DNA of 64,000 nt from Siphonodentalium dalli (taxonomy: Eukaryota > Mollusca > Scaphopoda > Gadilida > Siphonodentaliidae). Below, piece by piece: positions 11,171 through 22,745 of this stretch; the stretch's first letter is position 1; each line of letters begins with the position of its first letter. The translations under genes and the position numbers were made by a program. The DNA lies in contig CP136066.1 of the NCBI GenBank assembly GCA_032622095.1, forward strand, positions 171,380,664 to 171,444,663, read 5' to 3'. The notes beneath the pieces are model-generated. The model was given only the letters and a program-made list of their open reading frames with translations. It did not search any database and was not told the origin of the DNA.

Positions 11171-11649
11171 TATATGTGACCCGCCATATCAAATCCAGTC
11201 GTAAGTCGGGATTTTTTTTTACCCTGTGCCAATGCATTCTCTTATATATGCGAGTCGACCATAGGTCGCCTCGCATATATAAGAGAATGCATTGGCCTAA
11301 CAATTTTCTTTGTATGTTTGTATCATGTTTTTTAAATAAATGTTTCTTACAATATTTAGGACATATAAAAAAACATCCATTACCCTGCAGGGAGCCCCAC
11401 ACATGTATAGAAGCATATAGAAGAGTGTCGTCTGCTCATGTTTGTCTGGGGCTCTGTATGGATGAAATTATAAAATTGTTAAAGAATACAAGAACAAATT
11501 ATTAAAATTATAAAAAATTGTTAGGCCAATGCATTCTCTTATATATGCGATGCGACCTGTGGTCGACTCGCATATATAAGAGAATGCATTGGCACAGGGT
11601 AAAAACAATCCCGACTTACGACTGGATTTGATATGGCGGGTACATATAT
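11171..11649. mobile_element. Foldback MITE with hairpins nested in both arms
   Basis: The ~479-bp unit has long terminal inverted repeats: 11171-11296 opposite 11520-11649. The outer part includes acccgccatatcaaatccag and cgtaagtcgggat. Each arm itself contains a palindrome built on caatgcattctcttatata, so four copies of that motif occur (near 11231, 11268, 11526 and 11563). The centre is AT-rich and non-coding. Small open frames here are inverted copies of one another. No clean TSD was identified. Confidence 0.85.
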
Positions 11650-13102
11650 AATACTTACGATCTGATGTAATCTAAATTGGAAATCTGGAGATAACTTCAT
11701 CCTATATTCCAAACGTCCATCACTTGATGTACTACACACACTACAGGTGGCCGCGTCAATATCAGATAGTGATTTATCTCATCATCAACAGGCGTAAATA
11801 TGTTGGTCCCCTGTTATCTCGATAGACATGTACATGTAGTAGCTTTACTCATAATAATCTTGTGACATTGGACATATACTGATATTAATAAGGTCACGCC
11901 AACGATGTATATATCTAGATGTATAACGTGTTGAATAATTATGCAGGTCTAAATCAAATAAATGTATATGTGTCAATACCGAAGATTACGTAATGATTGC
12001 ATTGCTAGCCACGAACGTACATGGAAACGCAAACAGACATATGCATGTACATATCGGTATTCAGCTCTAGAAGTGTGAACATGTTATACTGCTGTGATGT
12101 TATTATGTGTTCAGCACTGCGCCATGACGTAATTGATTCACTAAAAAACTCGAATCCTCTATTTCCGGGAACGCTTTTAAGTTTGTGAGTTTGCCAAACC
12201 ATGAGTTGTGATACCTATTGTTCTTTTGTATTTTGTTTCAGAAAACACTAGTTTTGTGTATTTTTATAGACGTGCCATACTACCATTAAATATTGACTAC
12301 CACATCAGCGTATTTGTCATATTAAATAAATGGAACCAATGCTCTTGTTAGTTGGAGGTGTACTTTTGGTGTATGAAGTCACGAAACATGGAAAAGTTTC
12401 CCATCCGACATTATGGTCCAATAAAGTCACACAGTGTGGTGTGATAGTTTAGTCAATTAGAATGTTGCATATTCATCGAGCTTTTCCTTTAAAAAAAAGC
12501 ACTCAAAATACAGTTTCCAATAACAATGGTCACAAATGAAGGATAGGTGGGTAGTGTAATTTTGATAAGGTTTTGATTTTCGGTTGATGAAATGTTGAAC
12601 TAACTTGGGCCATTGTTCTATGTAATGTTCTTTCTTAAATTGCACAGACTAATTGTAAATATTGTGCATGTATTTAGATAGTTTTTTAACAATTTCTTTA
12701 CCACATTGACAAGTAGTTCAGATAATATATTCACCATGTTATCTCGCCAATCAATACGAACCCTTCTGTACTTGTATTATTGTGTATGCTCTCTATTGTC
12801 AGTTTCACTTTCCTGAGCATCCATCAAAGCGAATTTATTAATTAAAATCAATGATAACGCCCGCGTTTGTGTTAGGCGGGTACCTGTGTAATTTGCGAAA
12901 CACAAAATTATTTTGTTAGAAAAAAAATATGAATGCCATCAAATCAAATGTATGTCTCCCCAGGCAACTCTTTATAGTTGAAACAGTCTGAATTTCAAAG
13001 ATGATGAAAGAAACTATATTATTTGACATTGAACTGTTTATTGATTGAACTTGCTTCATATCGACGCCAATCATTATTTTAATATCTAGTTTCTATATAT
13101 AC
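11650..13102. other. No gene seen
   Basis: AT-rich sequence with no recognised repeat termini. Short open frames (for example 12005-12202 and 12457-12645, minus) have no motif I recognise. Confidence 0.35.
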
Positions 13103-13207
13103 GTTATAAGCACGGCGTCCGATTTATAAATGAAATAAATATCACAAGCGCCCGGATTGCGCGCGTGGAGTTTATTTCACTTATAAATCGGACGCCGTGC
13201 TTATAAC
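13103..13207. repeat. Foldback hairpin, 38-bp arms starting GTTATAAGC
   Basis: Left arm 13103-13140 (gttataagcacggcgtccga onward) is the near-perfect reverse complement of right arm 13170-13207, separated by a GC-rich loop. The outer termini gttataa resemble the right end of the 714-809 hairpin. Part of the flank (ggggtg and cataaatatgttataa on the minus strand) also resembles the left flank there, so the two may be related foldbacks. Confidence 0.8.
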
Positions 13208-14566
13208 ATATTTATGACACCCAATCACCCCGAGAAACTTACAATCAGTGATGAGTCTCTGTTACCAATTAAATGTGTGGTCAGTCTAACAAACATGGTC
13301 CGGTGAATACCAATCACTACATCATGGTCGGTATTTTACCCAGATTGTTCAACGAATTTCATTTATGCCGAATCATGACATTTCAATTTACTTTTGTGTT
13401 AATCGTGGATTAACTAGAGAGCACACTCCACTTCTACTCTAGTGTGCATTATTCCTACGTATCGGATTTATTTGTTCCTCTCCGTCGTCAAGTACAGTAG
13501 TTTCAACCCAGTTGTTGTGCATAATATCCTGCGATTGATAACTCATAGAACAAAACAGATTGTACATTGTGGTGGTTGAAGAGTGGGTCCCTTTTCATGG
13601 ATGCAAGTTACAATATGTGTTATCATAAATTAAGTCTTTTCAAACCATTAACGAACTTTGCTTTTGGGAGTATAAGCTATAGGATTAATAGAATGACACT
13701 GAAATCTGTTTTACTCAAAACATTACACTGGAGCCTCAAAATGCTGATTCGTGTCTCGTTAACCGTGAATATCAAACAATGAATGAACTACATGAAGACA
13801 AATATTTATTTAAAATATGTTGTACTTTCAAATGACTGCTCTTTTCTCTGAGTTAGTATTTTTAAAAGACACCATCAACAGAACAAATATGCTAGTTTAT
13901 GTATATATTGGGACAGATTCCAATTGTGATTTTACAACATATACATGCACATCATTATATAATTTTCTTTTAATCCCTTGGTAGTTTGTGTTCGATTTCT
14001 GGTTTAGTGAAGTCATTCAATTATTCAACTGAGATGTTGTGACTCTGAGACTGTTTGGGCTTATTTTTTCTGCTCATAGATGGTTTTCGCCAGAAATCAA
14101 GAATGAAATACGGTGGTTTAGAATAAAAGTTACACACACGCAATTCTAACTCTTCTTTTTTTTTTATCGAAGGAGCATCAATCAGCTCACTGTTGGCCGA
14201 AGGATTCAAATTTGAAATCAAAGATGGATGCTGACGATCATGTTTTGAAACGAATTTCGGGAAAAAAATGATAGCTGTCATCTAAAAGTCACCCCGAACA
14301 TAAAACGTTTTATGGTGATCGGATGAGTCTGTTCGTGTAAAATTCACCATATTGCTGTAGTTATACCAGTAACGACAATAAACAAAGAAGATTCTAAAAA
14401 TACGGATACTATGAGATATCTTATAAATTATGGACTGAAAATCTGTGAAAAGGCTGAAAAATTGATTTTCCCATTTCTTAAAGAAACTAAAAAAATAAAA
14501 ACATTGCAAGCCAATAATAACGGTTTACAAGCGTTTTGTCGACTCTCTCGGTGGATGTTTCTTTAA
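13208..14566. other. No gene seen
   Basis: AT-rich sequence without a recognised gene. Minus-strand frames at 14021-14281 and 14282-14509 show no domain, are low in complexity in places, and are probably fortuitous. Confidence 0.35.
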
Positions 14567-15095
14567 ATATACGGTAAGCGTTGGTGGTGGGTACTGCTGT
14601 TAAAAGTCACAAATTTTGTTCTTATACCAATCATAAGTATCGGGTAAATTGCATGTTATTGTCATGTTAGTAGTCGATGTTATGTAAACAAACACCATGT
14701 TATGTAAACAAACAGTGCGTAAAGAATAGTCGATAAGCAGAACACTCAACACCGGGGACCCTACTATTGAACTTTGGTTTAAAATGCCACCAAGTTGTTT
14801 ACAACATACCGGTATAGCGCTCGCTAATCTTCGCCCTCATAATTTCAATGTTGAATGGACCACCGTGAATCACTCTCCTAAATATTACCACGGTGTTGAG
14901 TGTGTTGCTTATCACTCATCATGTACGTGATGTATATAAACAAACGCTCGGCTCACACAAGGAGTGTTTTGTGGATATGATCGCATTCATACTATAGCAT
15001 TATACAATACTATTGTTATATTCTTGGGGAAATTTTTCATAATGTGGTAACTGTTATTTCTAAATTATAACCCGTAACGAGGGCCATCCGTCCCT
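14567..15095. mobile_element. TTAA-flanked MITE, relative of 26433-26926
   Basis: Flanked by TTAA at 14563-14566 and 15096-15099. The left end reads atatacggtaagcgttggtg. The right end, reverse-complemented, begins agggacggatggcc. Both align with the ends of the copy at 26433. Shared internal phrases include atgttattgtcat and ttatgtaaacaaa. It has no coding capacity. The TTAA target and AGG-type termini suggest a Kolobok/T2-like non-autonomous element; piggyBac-like is the alternative. Confidence 0.5.
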
Positions 15096-15524
15096 TTAAA
15101 CCTACCCCAACATTTACCTTAGTTTTAGAGTTCACACATTTATCGCGGCTTGTAAAATTAAATCTGTGCAAAAAGGAAATTTACTGCTATCATTATTTGA
15201 GATTTATTTAGATATAATTATCGATTAACTTGATAAAATATAGGTAATATTTATCTCCCAAATTGTCGATAATCGATTTTAAAAGAAATCTGACGACATG
15301 ACCTTCATAAACCGTTATTGTATGATTCGTTTGTGAGTAACCGTGTCCCACGTCCAGCTTCAATGGGGAGGTTTAGATATAAAAGCTTGCCCGTCCAGCA
15401 ATATAAAACGATACTTTTCTCCACCGTTTGGTGTGAGATCGTCAATGGTGGAACAACTACATTAAGAGTATGTTGATAAACTCCACATAACACCGAGTGT
15501 GAAGTGTACACACGAGACACAGCC
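15096..15524. other. No gene seen
   Basis: AT-rich. The phrase gcttcaat followed by ggaggtttaga (about 15358-15375) recurs at 24550-24580, marking a minor dispersed repeat. No coding motif. Confidence 0.35.
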
Positions 15525-15692
15525 TTATATAAGGATAAGCTGGCATGTGGACTGTTTTATGGAGATGTAACCGTGAGGTAGGTGGTCATAACTTGTGTAA
15601 AACCCGAAGGGTTTTACATACAAGTTATGACCACTTACCTCACGGTTACATCTCCATAAAAACAGTCCACATGACAGTTAATCCTTATATTT
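15525..15692. repeat. Long hairpin, ~80-bp arms with 4-base loop
   Basis: The left arm 15525-15604 and right arm 15609-15692 are reverse complements with few mismatches. They share ggagatgtaaccgtgaggta and gtggtcataacttgt. The centre is aaaacccgaagggtttt, so the structure is an almost loop-less foldback. It is probably a MITE; no TSD was identified. Confidence 0.85.
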
Positions 15693-15826
15693 ATAAACAT
15701 TTAGCGAAAAAGCCACTTTTGTAAATGTATTTAAATCGAAAAGTTTATCGTGACAAAACCAGCCCAAAATATCCCATAGCACCCTTGGCAAAAGTTAACA
15801 GGAACAATTTCTCTTTATATTGAAAC

Positions 15827-17185
15827 CAGTGTTCGCGCTGTCGGTAGCCAAATTAGCCAATGGCTAATATTTTTCGAATTTGGCTAATAAAAATTTCATT
15901 TGGCTAAACTTTTGGCTAAACTTTTTTTTACCCCAAATGGAGACTGTGAAAGCTAATTAATAAAAGCGCTCAATAGATCGACATTCAAGACGAAGTTAGG
16001 TGACGAATGTATTTCATTATTTTCGTACTTATGAAATATCGTTCCTTAACAGCAAAAGGTAAGCTCTAACATTTAGTGTAAACATATTTTTATTTCTAAA
16101 TCTAACATAATATACAGACAGGGTTCGCGCTGCCACTTGCCAAATTTGCCAATGGCAAAAAAATCTCATTTGGCAAAATTTTTGGCAAGTGGGTTTTCAA
16201 TTCTGTGATGTGAACGATCTGGTCCGAAAACATCGAAAGTGGGAATATATCGCCGACTGTACACAGGGAAACCCGATCGCGGACAGTACAAAGGGAAACC
16301 CGATCGACAACTCTATCAACCAAGCGATCACAAAGTGATATGCAATCATCTTTAGTTTGCACAAGACGGACATTCAAAGATGCATTGACATTAAACCGAC
16401 CGTGGTTGAATTATGACAATGTGAAGAAAGCAACATTTTGTAAAGACGCCGGTATATAATCAATTTGTTCGTAACAGGCTGTTTTAATCTGGAGAAAGAT
16501 TACGTCACTCTCACGAAACAACAAAAGCTCATTATTTTACATTTAATCCACTAATCCCCCATTGTCTGTCTGGTCACTTACGGGGCTCATGCACAATGCA
16601 TGTTTATGATGACATTGTATTTATGACGGTCGAGGTTTATGAGGACCAAGTGTAAGACAATAGCTTAATCAGCCATTTGTCGTCAATACCGATACAGTCA
16701 AAATAATATGCATGCTTTTATGACATATTGTAATTTGATAATGGCGTAACAATATTAAGTTATTAGTTTCCAGATGTCACTTAGATATTTTCGCAATGAT
16801 AAATATTTAATGATTTTAAAAAAGATATTGATATAAAATAAAAAAAAAACAATGACAATGACAATCCCGGGTTACCCCCCCCCCCCCCCCCCCCCCGCAA
16901 TCACTCTTTCACATAAAGATTAATAAATTTTTAATAAATGATATATATAAAAATACTTCTAGTTCATAAAAATTATTTAAATTATTGTGTATTTTACTTG
17001 TGTCTGTTAGATTTTACGTTTTAGTCATTAATTGTGAACATACCAGAAAACGATGATTTAATTTGGCCAAAGTTTTTTTAATTTGGCCAAAAAACATTTG
17101 GCTAAAGTTTTTTTCATTTGGCTAATAAAATTTTCATTTGGCTAAACTTTTGGCTAAACTTTTTTTCGGTCCAGCGCGAACACTG
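15827..17185. mobile_element. hAT-like non-autonomous DNA transposon
   Basis: Ends are perfect 14-bp inverted repeats: CAGTGTTCGCGCTG at 15827-15840 and its complement at 17172-17185. The element is bounded by a perfect 8-bp target-site duplication, attgaaac (15819-15826 and 17186-17193). CA-G-TG termini with an 8-bp TSD are the hAT signature. Subterminal regions are full of short ttggctaa and ttggccaa motifs, as expected for transposase-binding clusters. A second, similar head (cagggttcgcgctg, 16121-16134) lies inside. No transposase frame is present, so it would need a partner in trans. Confidence 0.88.
16875..16896. repeat. Poly-C tract, 22 bases
   Basis: An uninterrupted run of C inside the hAT-like element; likely length-variable and prone to assembly error. 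Confidence 0.95.
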
Positions 17186-17193
17186 ATTGAAAC

Positions 17194-17717
17194 CCGATGA
17201 TTTATTAAGTCATTCCTGCGCGAGTCCAAATGCGCCCAAAACATTACGCGTTCGTCTTTCCAAAACCTATGACGCGTCGATGTAATTATGAGGCTGCAGT
17301 TATGAGCTGTTGCGCGTTCACCGAGAAATAATTGCAACTAGCCACGTGGGCGCCGACCAATCAGAATGCTGTATTTAGTGATAATCACACTTTGTATGTA
17401 AATTTTTAATGCCGACTTTATTATGACACGTTTCGTTTATCACTGACGACTAACACACTCACTACGTTTATTGGTTGGTTGTTTGCGGGGGGGGGGGTAT
17501 CTTCGTTACAGTCGGTATGCCATATCACGACGTAGTCAGTTGTACGGGTGCAGGAAAGACCACGAATATGGTCATTCACCGCGCATAGAAACCACTGACT
17601 CTCGGAAAGCAAATGACAAACTTACCCAGATACAGGAATCTGATTACACTCCCTTAGCGTGGATCAGGAATCCGCGCTTGTCGGGGTTAGTACCAGCTTC
17701 GTCAACGCTGAACGGCC
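17194..17717. other. Flank between hAT element and satellite; no gene
   Basis: Unique-looking sequence with a G9 run near 17489. The minus-strand frame 17421-17612 has no recognised motif. The segment next to the satellite (about 17640-17717) carries one divergent lead-in to the 47-bp unit. Confidence 0.35.
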
Positions 17718-17947
17718 TAATGCACTGAGCGCTCTACCGACTGGAGGGCCTATATATGACGGCGTAATGCACTGAGCGCTCTACCGACTGGACGGCCTAT
17801 ATATGACGGCGTAATGCTTGGGCGCTCTACCGACTGGACGGCCTATATATGACGGCGTAATGCACTGATCGCTCTACCGACTGGACAGCCTATATATGAC
17901 GGCGTAATGCGCTGAGCGCTCTACCGACTGGACGGCCTATATATGAC
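17718..17947. repeat. 47-bp satellite, left block (five copies)
   Basis: Units start at 17718, 17765, 17812, 17858 and 17905, giving periods of 46-47 bp. The unit contains gcgctctaccgactgga and ggcctatatatgacggc. On the minus strand it carries agtcggtagagcgc, resembling a tRNA D-arm/A-box. It is cut at 17947 by the 4.8-kb element and resumes at 22746. Confidence 0.92.
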
Positions 17948-18544
17948 GGTAAGCGGATTTTGATGCGAGGCTTAAGGCGACTGATCACGTGACGCATAGA
18001 TCTTGCATCTATTTTTAACTTAGTCCACACGTCATGAGCGAGTGCACGTCGCTTCGAAGTTCAAATAGTGCGCAAATAATTGATTGAAACAGGAGAATTA
18101 AAGAACAGAAGAGCATATCTTTTAACTAATTTGATTTGGTACCTAATTGTCAACAAAATATCGCATCACCGATAACGAGCAAGATGTCATTTCGGGCAAT
18201 TTTGCATAATTTATGTTGAAAATTTGACCACATTTTGCGAATCTTGCCGAAGGTAAGTTAACACAGGACGGGGCTTGGTTCAAAATTATTCAAAGTGTAA
18301 ATATTGAAATCGACAAAACAAAACTTTATGTAGCGTTGGCTATATTTACATACACCATATAACTAAATGCAAGTTTGTGCTTGAGATTAATATTTAAATG
18401 ATGAAAAATTAAAGATGTAGACTTTAGTATATATTCATATGGCTCACCACACCAGTGACCACACACCGACACAGCAGAATTTTATGAAGCTATTTTTATT
18501 TGCTTTTTATTTTATTGCATTTAAGCGAAATTATTTGCACTTAA

Positions 18545-20119
18545 CCCTTTGAACCCTGGCTCCCCACAACGATCGACACCCTGACCCTGGGCTCCCAGTG
18601 GTATTTTTTATATTGTGGCCAGTGTTTAGATGTATGTTGTTGTTTATGTTCAAGTGGTGTCACATTTCTGAAACTTTAGATGTATGTTCCCCATGGACCA
18701 CTGATTATTTTACGATCTGGTTACATTGCCACGTGGTCACTCCCTGGTAACGGTTGCTAGGCATCTACCCGATATTGAAAGTAAAATACAATTATAGCTT
18801 TTACGGTCGTAATTCAGCCCAAGGAAATGGCGTTTTTGATGCAGTCAACACCCTATTGTGAAATTTGAGATATATCTGGCCAGAAGTCTGATCATAACTT
18901 GTATTTAAGGGTAGCAACGGTTGCTAAGCAAAAACCCCAAAATGATCGAATGACACCATTGCCCCGTGAATCCAATTGTATTATGCCCCAATTTAGACAT
19001 TCTTGGCATGCACATGCTGATGCATGGTTATGTTCAAATGGTGCTACAAGGTCTAAAATTTTACAGGTATGTTCCCATGGGCCACTGTGTATTTTTTTTA
19101 GAACGGTATACTTTGCCACACGATCACTCCCTGGTAACGGTTACTAAGCAACTACCCGGAACTGAAAGTATAATGCAATTATAGCTTATAACGTCGTATA
19201 ATTCAGTGCTAAGAAACGGCATTTTCTATGCAGTCAATACCCTATTGTGAAACTGGAGATACATCAGATCAGAAGATTAAACCTACATGTAGTTTGTATT
19301 TAACGGTATCAATGTTTGCTAAGCATATAGCCCAAGTGATCGAATGAGACCACTTCCCTGTGTATTCAATGGCATTACGTCCCGTTTTAGACATCGCCTA
19401 TAGGGCAAGGTGATGGTCATGTTCAAATGGTGCCACGAAACTTTACATAATTGCTCAATAATGCACGATTTGACCACGTGTTTGTAATGTGCACGCGCAA
19501 GTAGATCGGACTAGATGGTATTGTGACCATGAAACCCATTTCCACAGTACTAAGCTGTTGCAATGTCAAAACGTGCAGCTGTATAACGCAAATTTATGTA
19601 CTATGGAGATCCTTGATGTGATTGTATCATTTCACAAAAATCCATACATTTATCATTTTATCCTATGCGCATGCGCGAAACAAATCGGCTCAAATAAGAA
19701 ACTGCGTGCGCCTTCCTCACATGTGACAGAACACTGATTATGTATGCAATACTAATTTAAACCAAAAAGAGTGATAGAAATGGTGTCTTTCTACAATCCT
19801 GCGAACCGCGCAACAATGTAGAGCTTTACCCGAATCGCTTCAAATAATGTACGTTTGTTGAATTCTGCGCTGTGCGCATGCGCGTGTTTTTCTACCCCAA
19901 CTAGTCGGCAACAAACTCATACAAATGCACCCATGGCACTGCTGATGTTCCTTGGGATCATTTACATAGATATAAGTGGATATACCAATGGTGATAACAT
20001 GTATACACATGCTACAAACGTTTATGATGTCACTGAATGCTGCTGGCCGCTTTAGCGGCCAGTCGGGTGTATGAACGTTTTCTGGCTGGCCGCTTTTGCG
20101 GCCAGTCGGGTTCAAAGGG
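18545..20119. mobile_element. piggyBac-like element nested in the 4.8-kb element
   Basis: Flanked by TTAA at 18541-18544 and 20120-20123. The termini CCCTTTGAACCC and GGGTTCAAAGGG are 12-bp inverted repeats, as in piggyBac-type transposons. The right subterminal region has two ggccgctttagcggcc-type hairpins followed by agtcggg. Excising it re-creates gcacttaagcgc, a copy of the host array motif. The interior is non-coding and contains a ~390-bp tandem duplication. Confidence 0.82.
18640..19440. repeat. ~390-bp tandem repeat inside the piggyBac-like element
   Basis: Two imperfect copies begin near 18648 and 19030 (tgttcaa...tggtg), with a partial third near 19419. They share tcactccctggtaacggtt, tatagctt, and a phrase around ccctattgtgaaa. 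Divergence between copies is noticeable, so the duplication is not recent. Confidence 0.75.
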
Positions 20120-20123
20120 TTAA

Positions 20124-21410
20124 GCGCATTTAATTTGGCCTCCCATGCATGTGCAATCAATTGCGCTTAAAATCAATCAATTGCATTAAGCGGAATTAAT
20201 TATTAAATGTGAATTTGGCCTCACATAACTCGAACAATCTGGAGAAAAAAATTCTGTTCTGTAATCAGGTGAAGTGGATTTTTTTTTATAAACATTCTTG
20301 AAAAGCCATAAATTGAGTATTTGACCAAAATTTATCAATTTCGCCTTTCATGATCCTTTTTTATTTTTAGTATGTTGTTTATAATTGGTTAATAGACTTT
20401 TTCCTGCTAAGAAACATTGTGTTTCAATTAGTTTGCACATTTTTTTCTCATAAATGCACTTGACTAACTGAGTCAACACAGTGATCATGTCAATGAAAAC
20501 AAGAGGTGATATGTCAATAGGTTAAGGTTGAGTTATGGATAAACCTATTTATCTACCAGGTGTGTTTAGTTATATATAACCATGAATTGCGCTTAGGCTT
20601 ATTAAATTGCAAATAATTATGCTTAAGTGCAATTAATTGCACTTTAGGGCAATGCTTGCACTAAAGCATAGTAAATGCGCTTAAGGCTTAAACATAATCA
20701 ATTGCACTTAAGCATATAATTATTTGTGCTTAAGCAGTAAGAGTAAATTTTATTTGTGCTTAAGAGTAATTACTTGTGCTCAAGAGTAATTATTTGCGCT
20801 CAAGCGTAATATTATGGCACCTATTGCTTAAGCGCAATTCATTATTAAATGTTAATTTGGCCTCACATATACCAACATACCCCCACTCAGCAGTCTGCAA
20901 ATGACAAAAGCATCATACCTATGGGAGGCCCTTTTCACATTTATTATTTATTTACGCTTAAGCGCAAATATTTGCGCTTAAGTGCAAATAACCTCTATCA
21001 TTTGCGCTTATGCGCAACATTTGCGCTTAAGCACAAATATTTTCGCTTAAGTATAAATCGTTTGCGCTTAAGCGCAAATAGATCATATTTGCTCTTAAGC
21101 GCAAATAAAAATTAATATGCATTGATCCCCCCTGAATTAATTTTAAATGGCACAGGCCTAAACACATCTCTCAAGTCTATATAGGCCCACCATATGAGGG
21201 AAGCAATCTCCAGTAACCCCTAGATACCTTTTATGACAATCAGAGGGAATTAAAGTAGTGTTATGTATTTATATTGATAGACACCTATTTGCGCTTAAGC
21301 GAAAATGATTTGTAAACGCTTAAGCACAAATGATTTATGATTAAGCGCAAATATTTGCATGCACCTAAGTGCAAATAAATAATAAATGTGAAAAGGGCCT
21401 CCCATACATA
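20124..21410. repeat. Array of GCGCTTAAGCGC palindromes with nested inverted repeats
   Basis: About twenty exact or near copies of tttgcgcttaagcgcaaa are scattered here, densest at 20590-20830, 20955-21110 and 21285-21370. A larger inverted repeat surrounds part of it: tatgggaggcccttttcaca at 20930 mirrors 21387-21406. Right-end-like phrases (aatttggcctcccat, aatttggcctcacat) also occur near 20130, 20210 and 20855. Traces of the motif appear before 18541, so the array predates the piggyBac-like insertion. Function is unknown; it may be transposase-binding repeats or foldback arms. Confidence 0.8.
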
Positions 21411-22689
21411 TCAAGATATTTCTGCCTATTATTTTTAGGCAAACAAAATAATACCTCTGTTTAGGGTTACATGATCTAAAATAATTAGGGTAGGTAGATA
21501 GGAATTGTTTGAATTCAATTGGGTCATTGGCAATTCACTATAGAAAGCTTCACCATTGAGATTAATTGACAGGTTCAATACTAGATATTGTTTTCTTGAA
21601 TTATTCAGAGCATAGAGACTAATAAAACTTCTAATTTTATAGGATCGATAGGTTTGAAAATGGGTAAGATACCTTTCGATGCCCTTTCCACTATTTTTTT
21701 TTTTTTATCTGTGTCTACATCCAATAAAAAGTTATGGGTAGGCACCCTTTTCTCAGTATTGTAGTGAAAACCTAAAAAAGGTTTTTTTGGTGCCTTATAT
21801 ATATAGTCCTGAAACGGCGAGAACAATTCACCTTTGTGTCTGAATCAGGCTGGGGTGGGGGAATAAAATCCATAAATATCCAAGTCTGGATATCTCCCCC
21901 ACCCACCAACCTACTTTAAAAAAAAATCATCCCAAGATATTTGGTTATTTTTGTGGCGAGAAATTCACTGTTTCTGCGAAAACATTGTTTGAGTCAAGCT
22001 AAGTTGGGGCCCATAGGGTGGGGTGGATGTCCAAGATATCCACTTCACAGGTAGGCTTACATTGTATAGCTGACTTAGGTTTTCTCTGCGCGGGCTCTAA
22101 TTTGGGGCTCAAACTTTTAAGGGCCCGGCCATCATATAAGGGCCCGGCCATCATAGAAAATATGTAAGCGGGCTTGTACCTCGCCGTCTCATGACTATTT
22201 AAATCAAAATAAACAATAAAACCATAATTATTTGTCATATGTATGATTGATGTAGGCGCTGTGGGGGGGGGGGGGGCTGGACATCTTCCCCCACACCAAA
22301 CCTTGACTCAAACAACTTCTTTCCTACCAACACAATCATATTCATCCACTCTAAAATATCGTAGATCAGTTTCAACTTTCATTTAGTTTCATGATTTGAT
22401 TGAAGGCGAAGCCGAAGTTGATTGCAATTTGCACGGCAAAACAGTCTAAAAGTTTCAATACTTTTTCAACAACAACATCTCAACAATATTTTACCATTTT
22501 AATATGAGCATAATTAAATCGCCAATGTATTACTAAAACTAGTTTATATATGTGGCGATATTGACAGCTCAACATTAAGTCTGATTAATATTAAAAGTAA
22601 TTTAAAATTCGTGCTACGTAAACGAAGCGTCATTGACGACCTCGTTGCTGACTCGTTTGGGTATTTCCGGCGTCTAAAAATATCGCGTC
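21411..22689. other. Right interior of the 4.8-kb element, no gene
   Basis: AT-rich with a G12-type run near 22264, a short gggcccggccatcata duplication (about 22121 and 22140), and no transposase motif. Minus-strand frames 21605-21826 and 21999-22238 are not recognised. Confidence 0.4.
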
Positions 22690-22745
22690 TCAAGATGTGT
22701 CACGTGATGACGTCGCCTTAAGCCTCGCATCAAAATCCGCTTACC

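Larger units (their letters stand above)
17948..22745. mobile_element. 4.8-kb TIR element inserted in the 47-bp satellite
   Basis: Both ends carry the same inverted terminus, beginning GGTAAGCGGATTTTG. The match is 34 bp perfect, continuing imperfectly to about 50 bp past tcacgtgac. A perfect 9-bp duplication, atatatgac, flanks it at 17939-17947 and 22746-22754. Removing the element and one duplication restores a normal satellite unit, which fixes the boundaries. A 9-bp TSD with long TIRs fits Mutator-like elements, but no transposase is recognisable and the superfamily is inference. The interior holds a piggyBac-like insertion (18545-20119) and a palindromic CTTAAG array, with only short spurious open frames. 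Confidence 0.88.

Noticed and set aside
11151-11505. Opposing 83- and 109-codon frames
   Set aside because: They are inverted readings of the foldback MITE.
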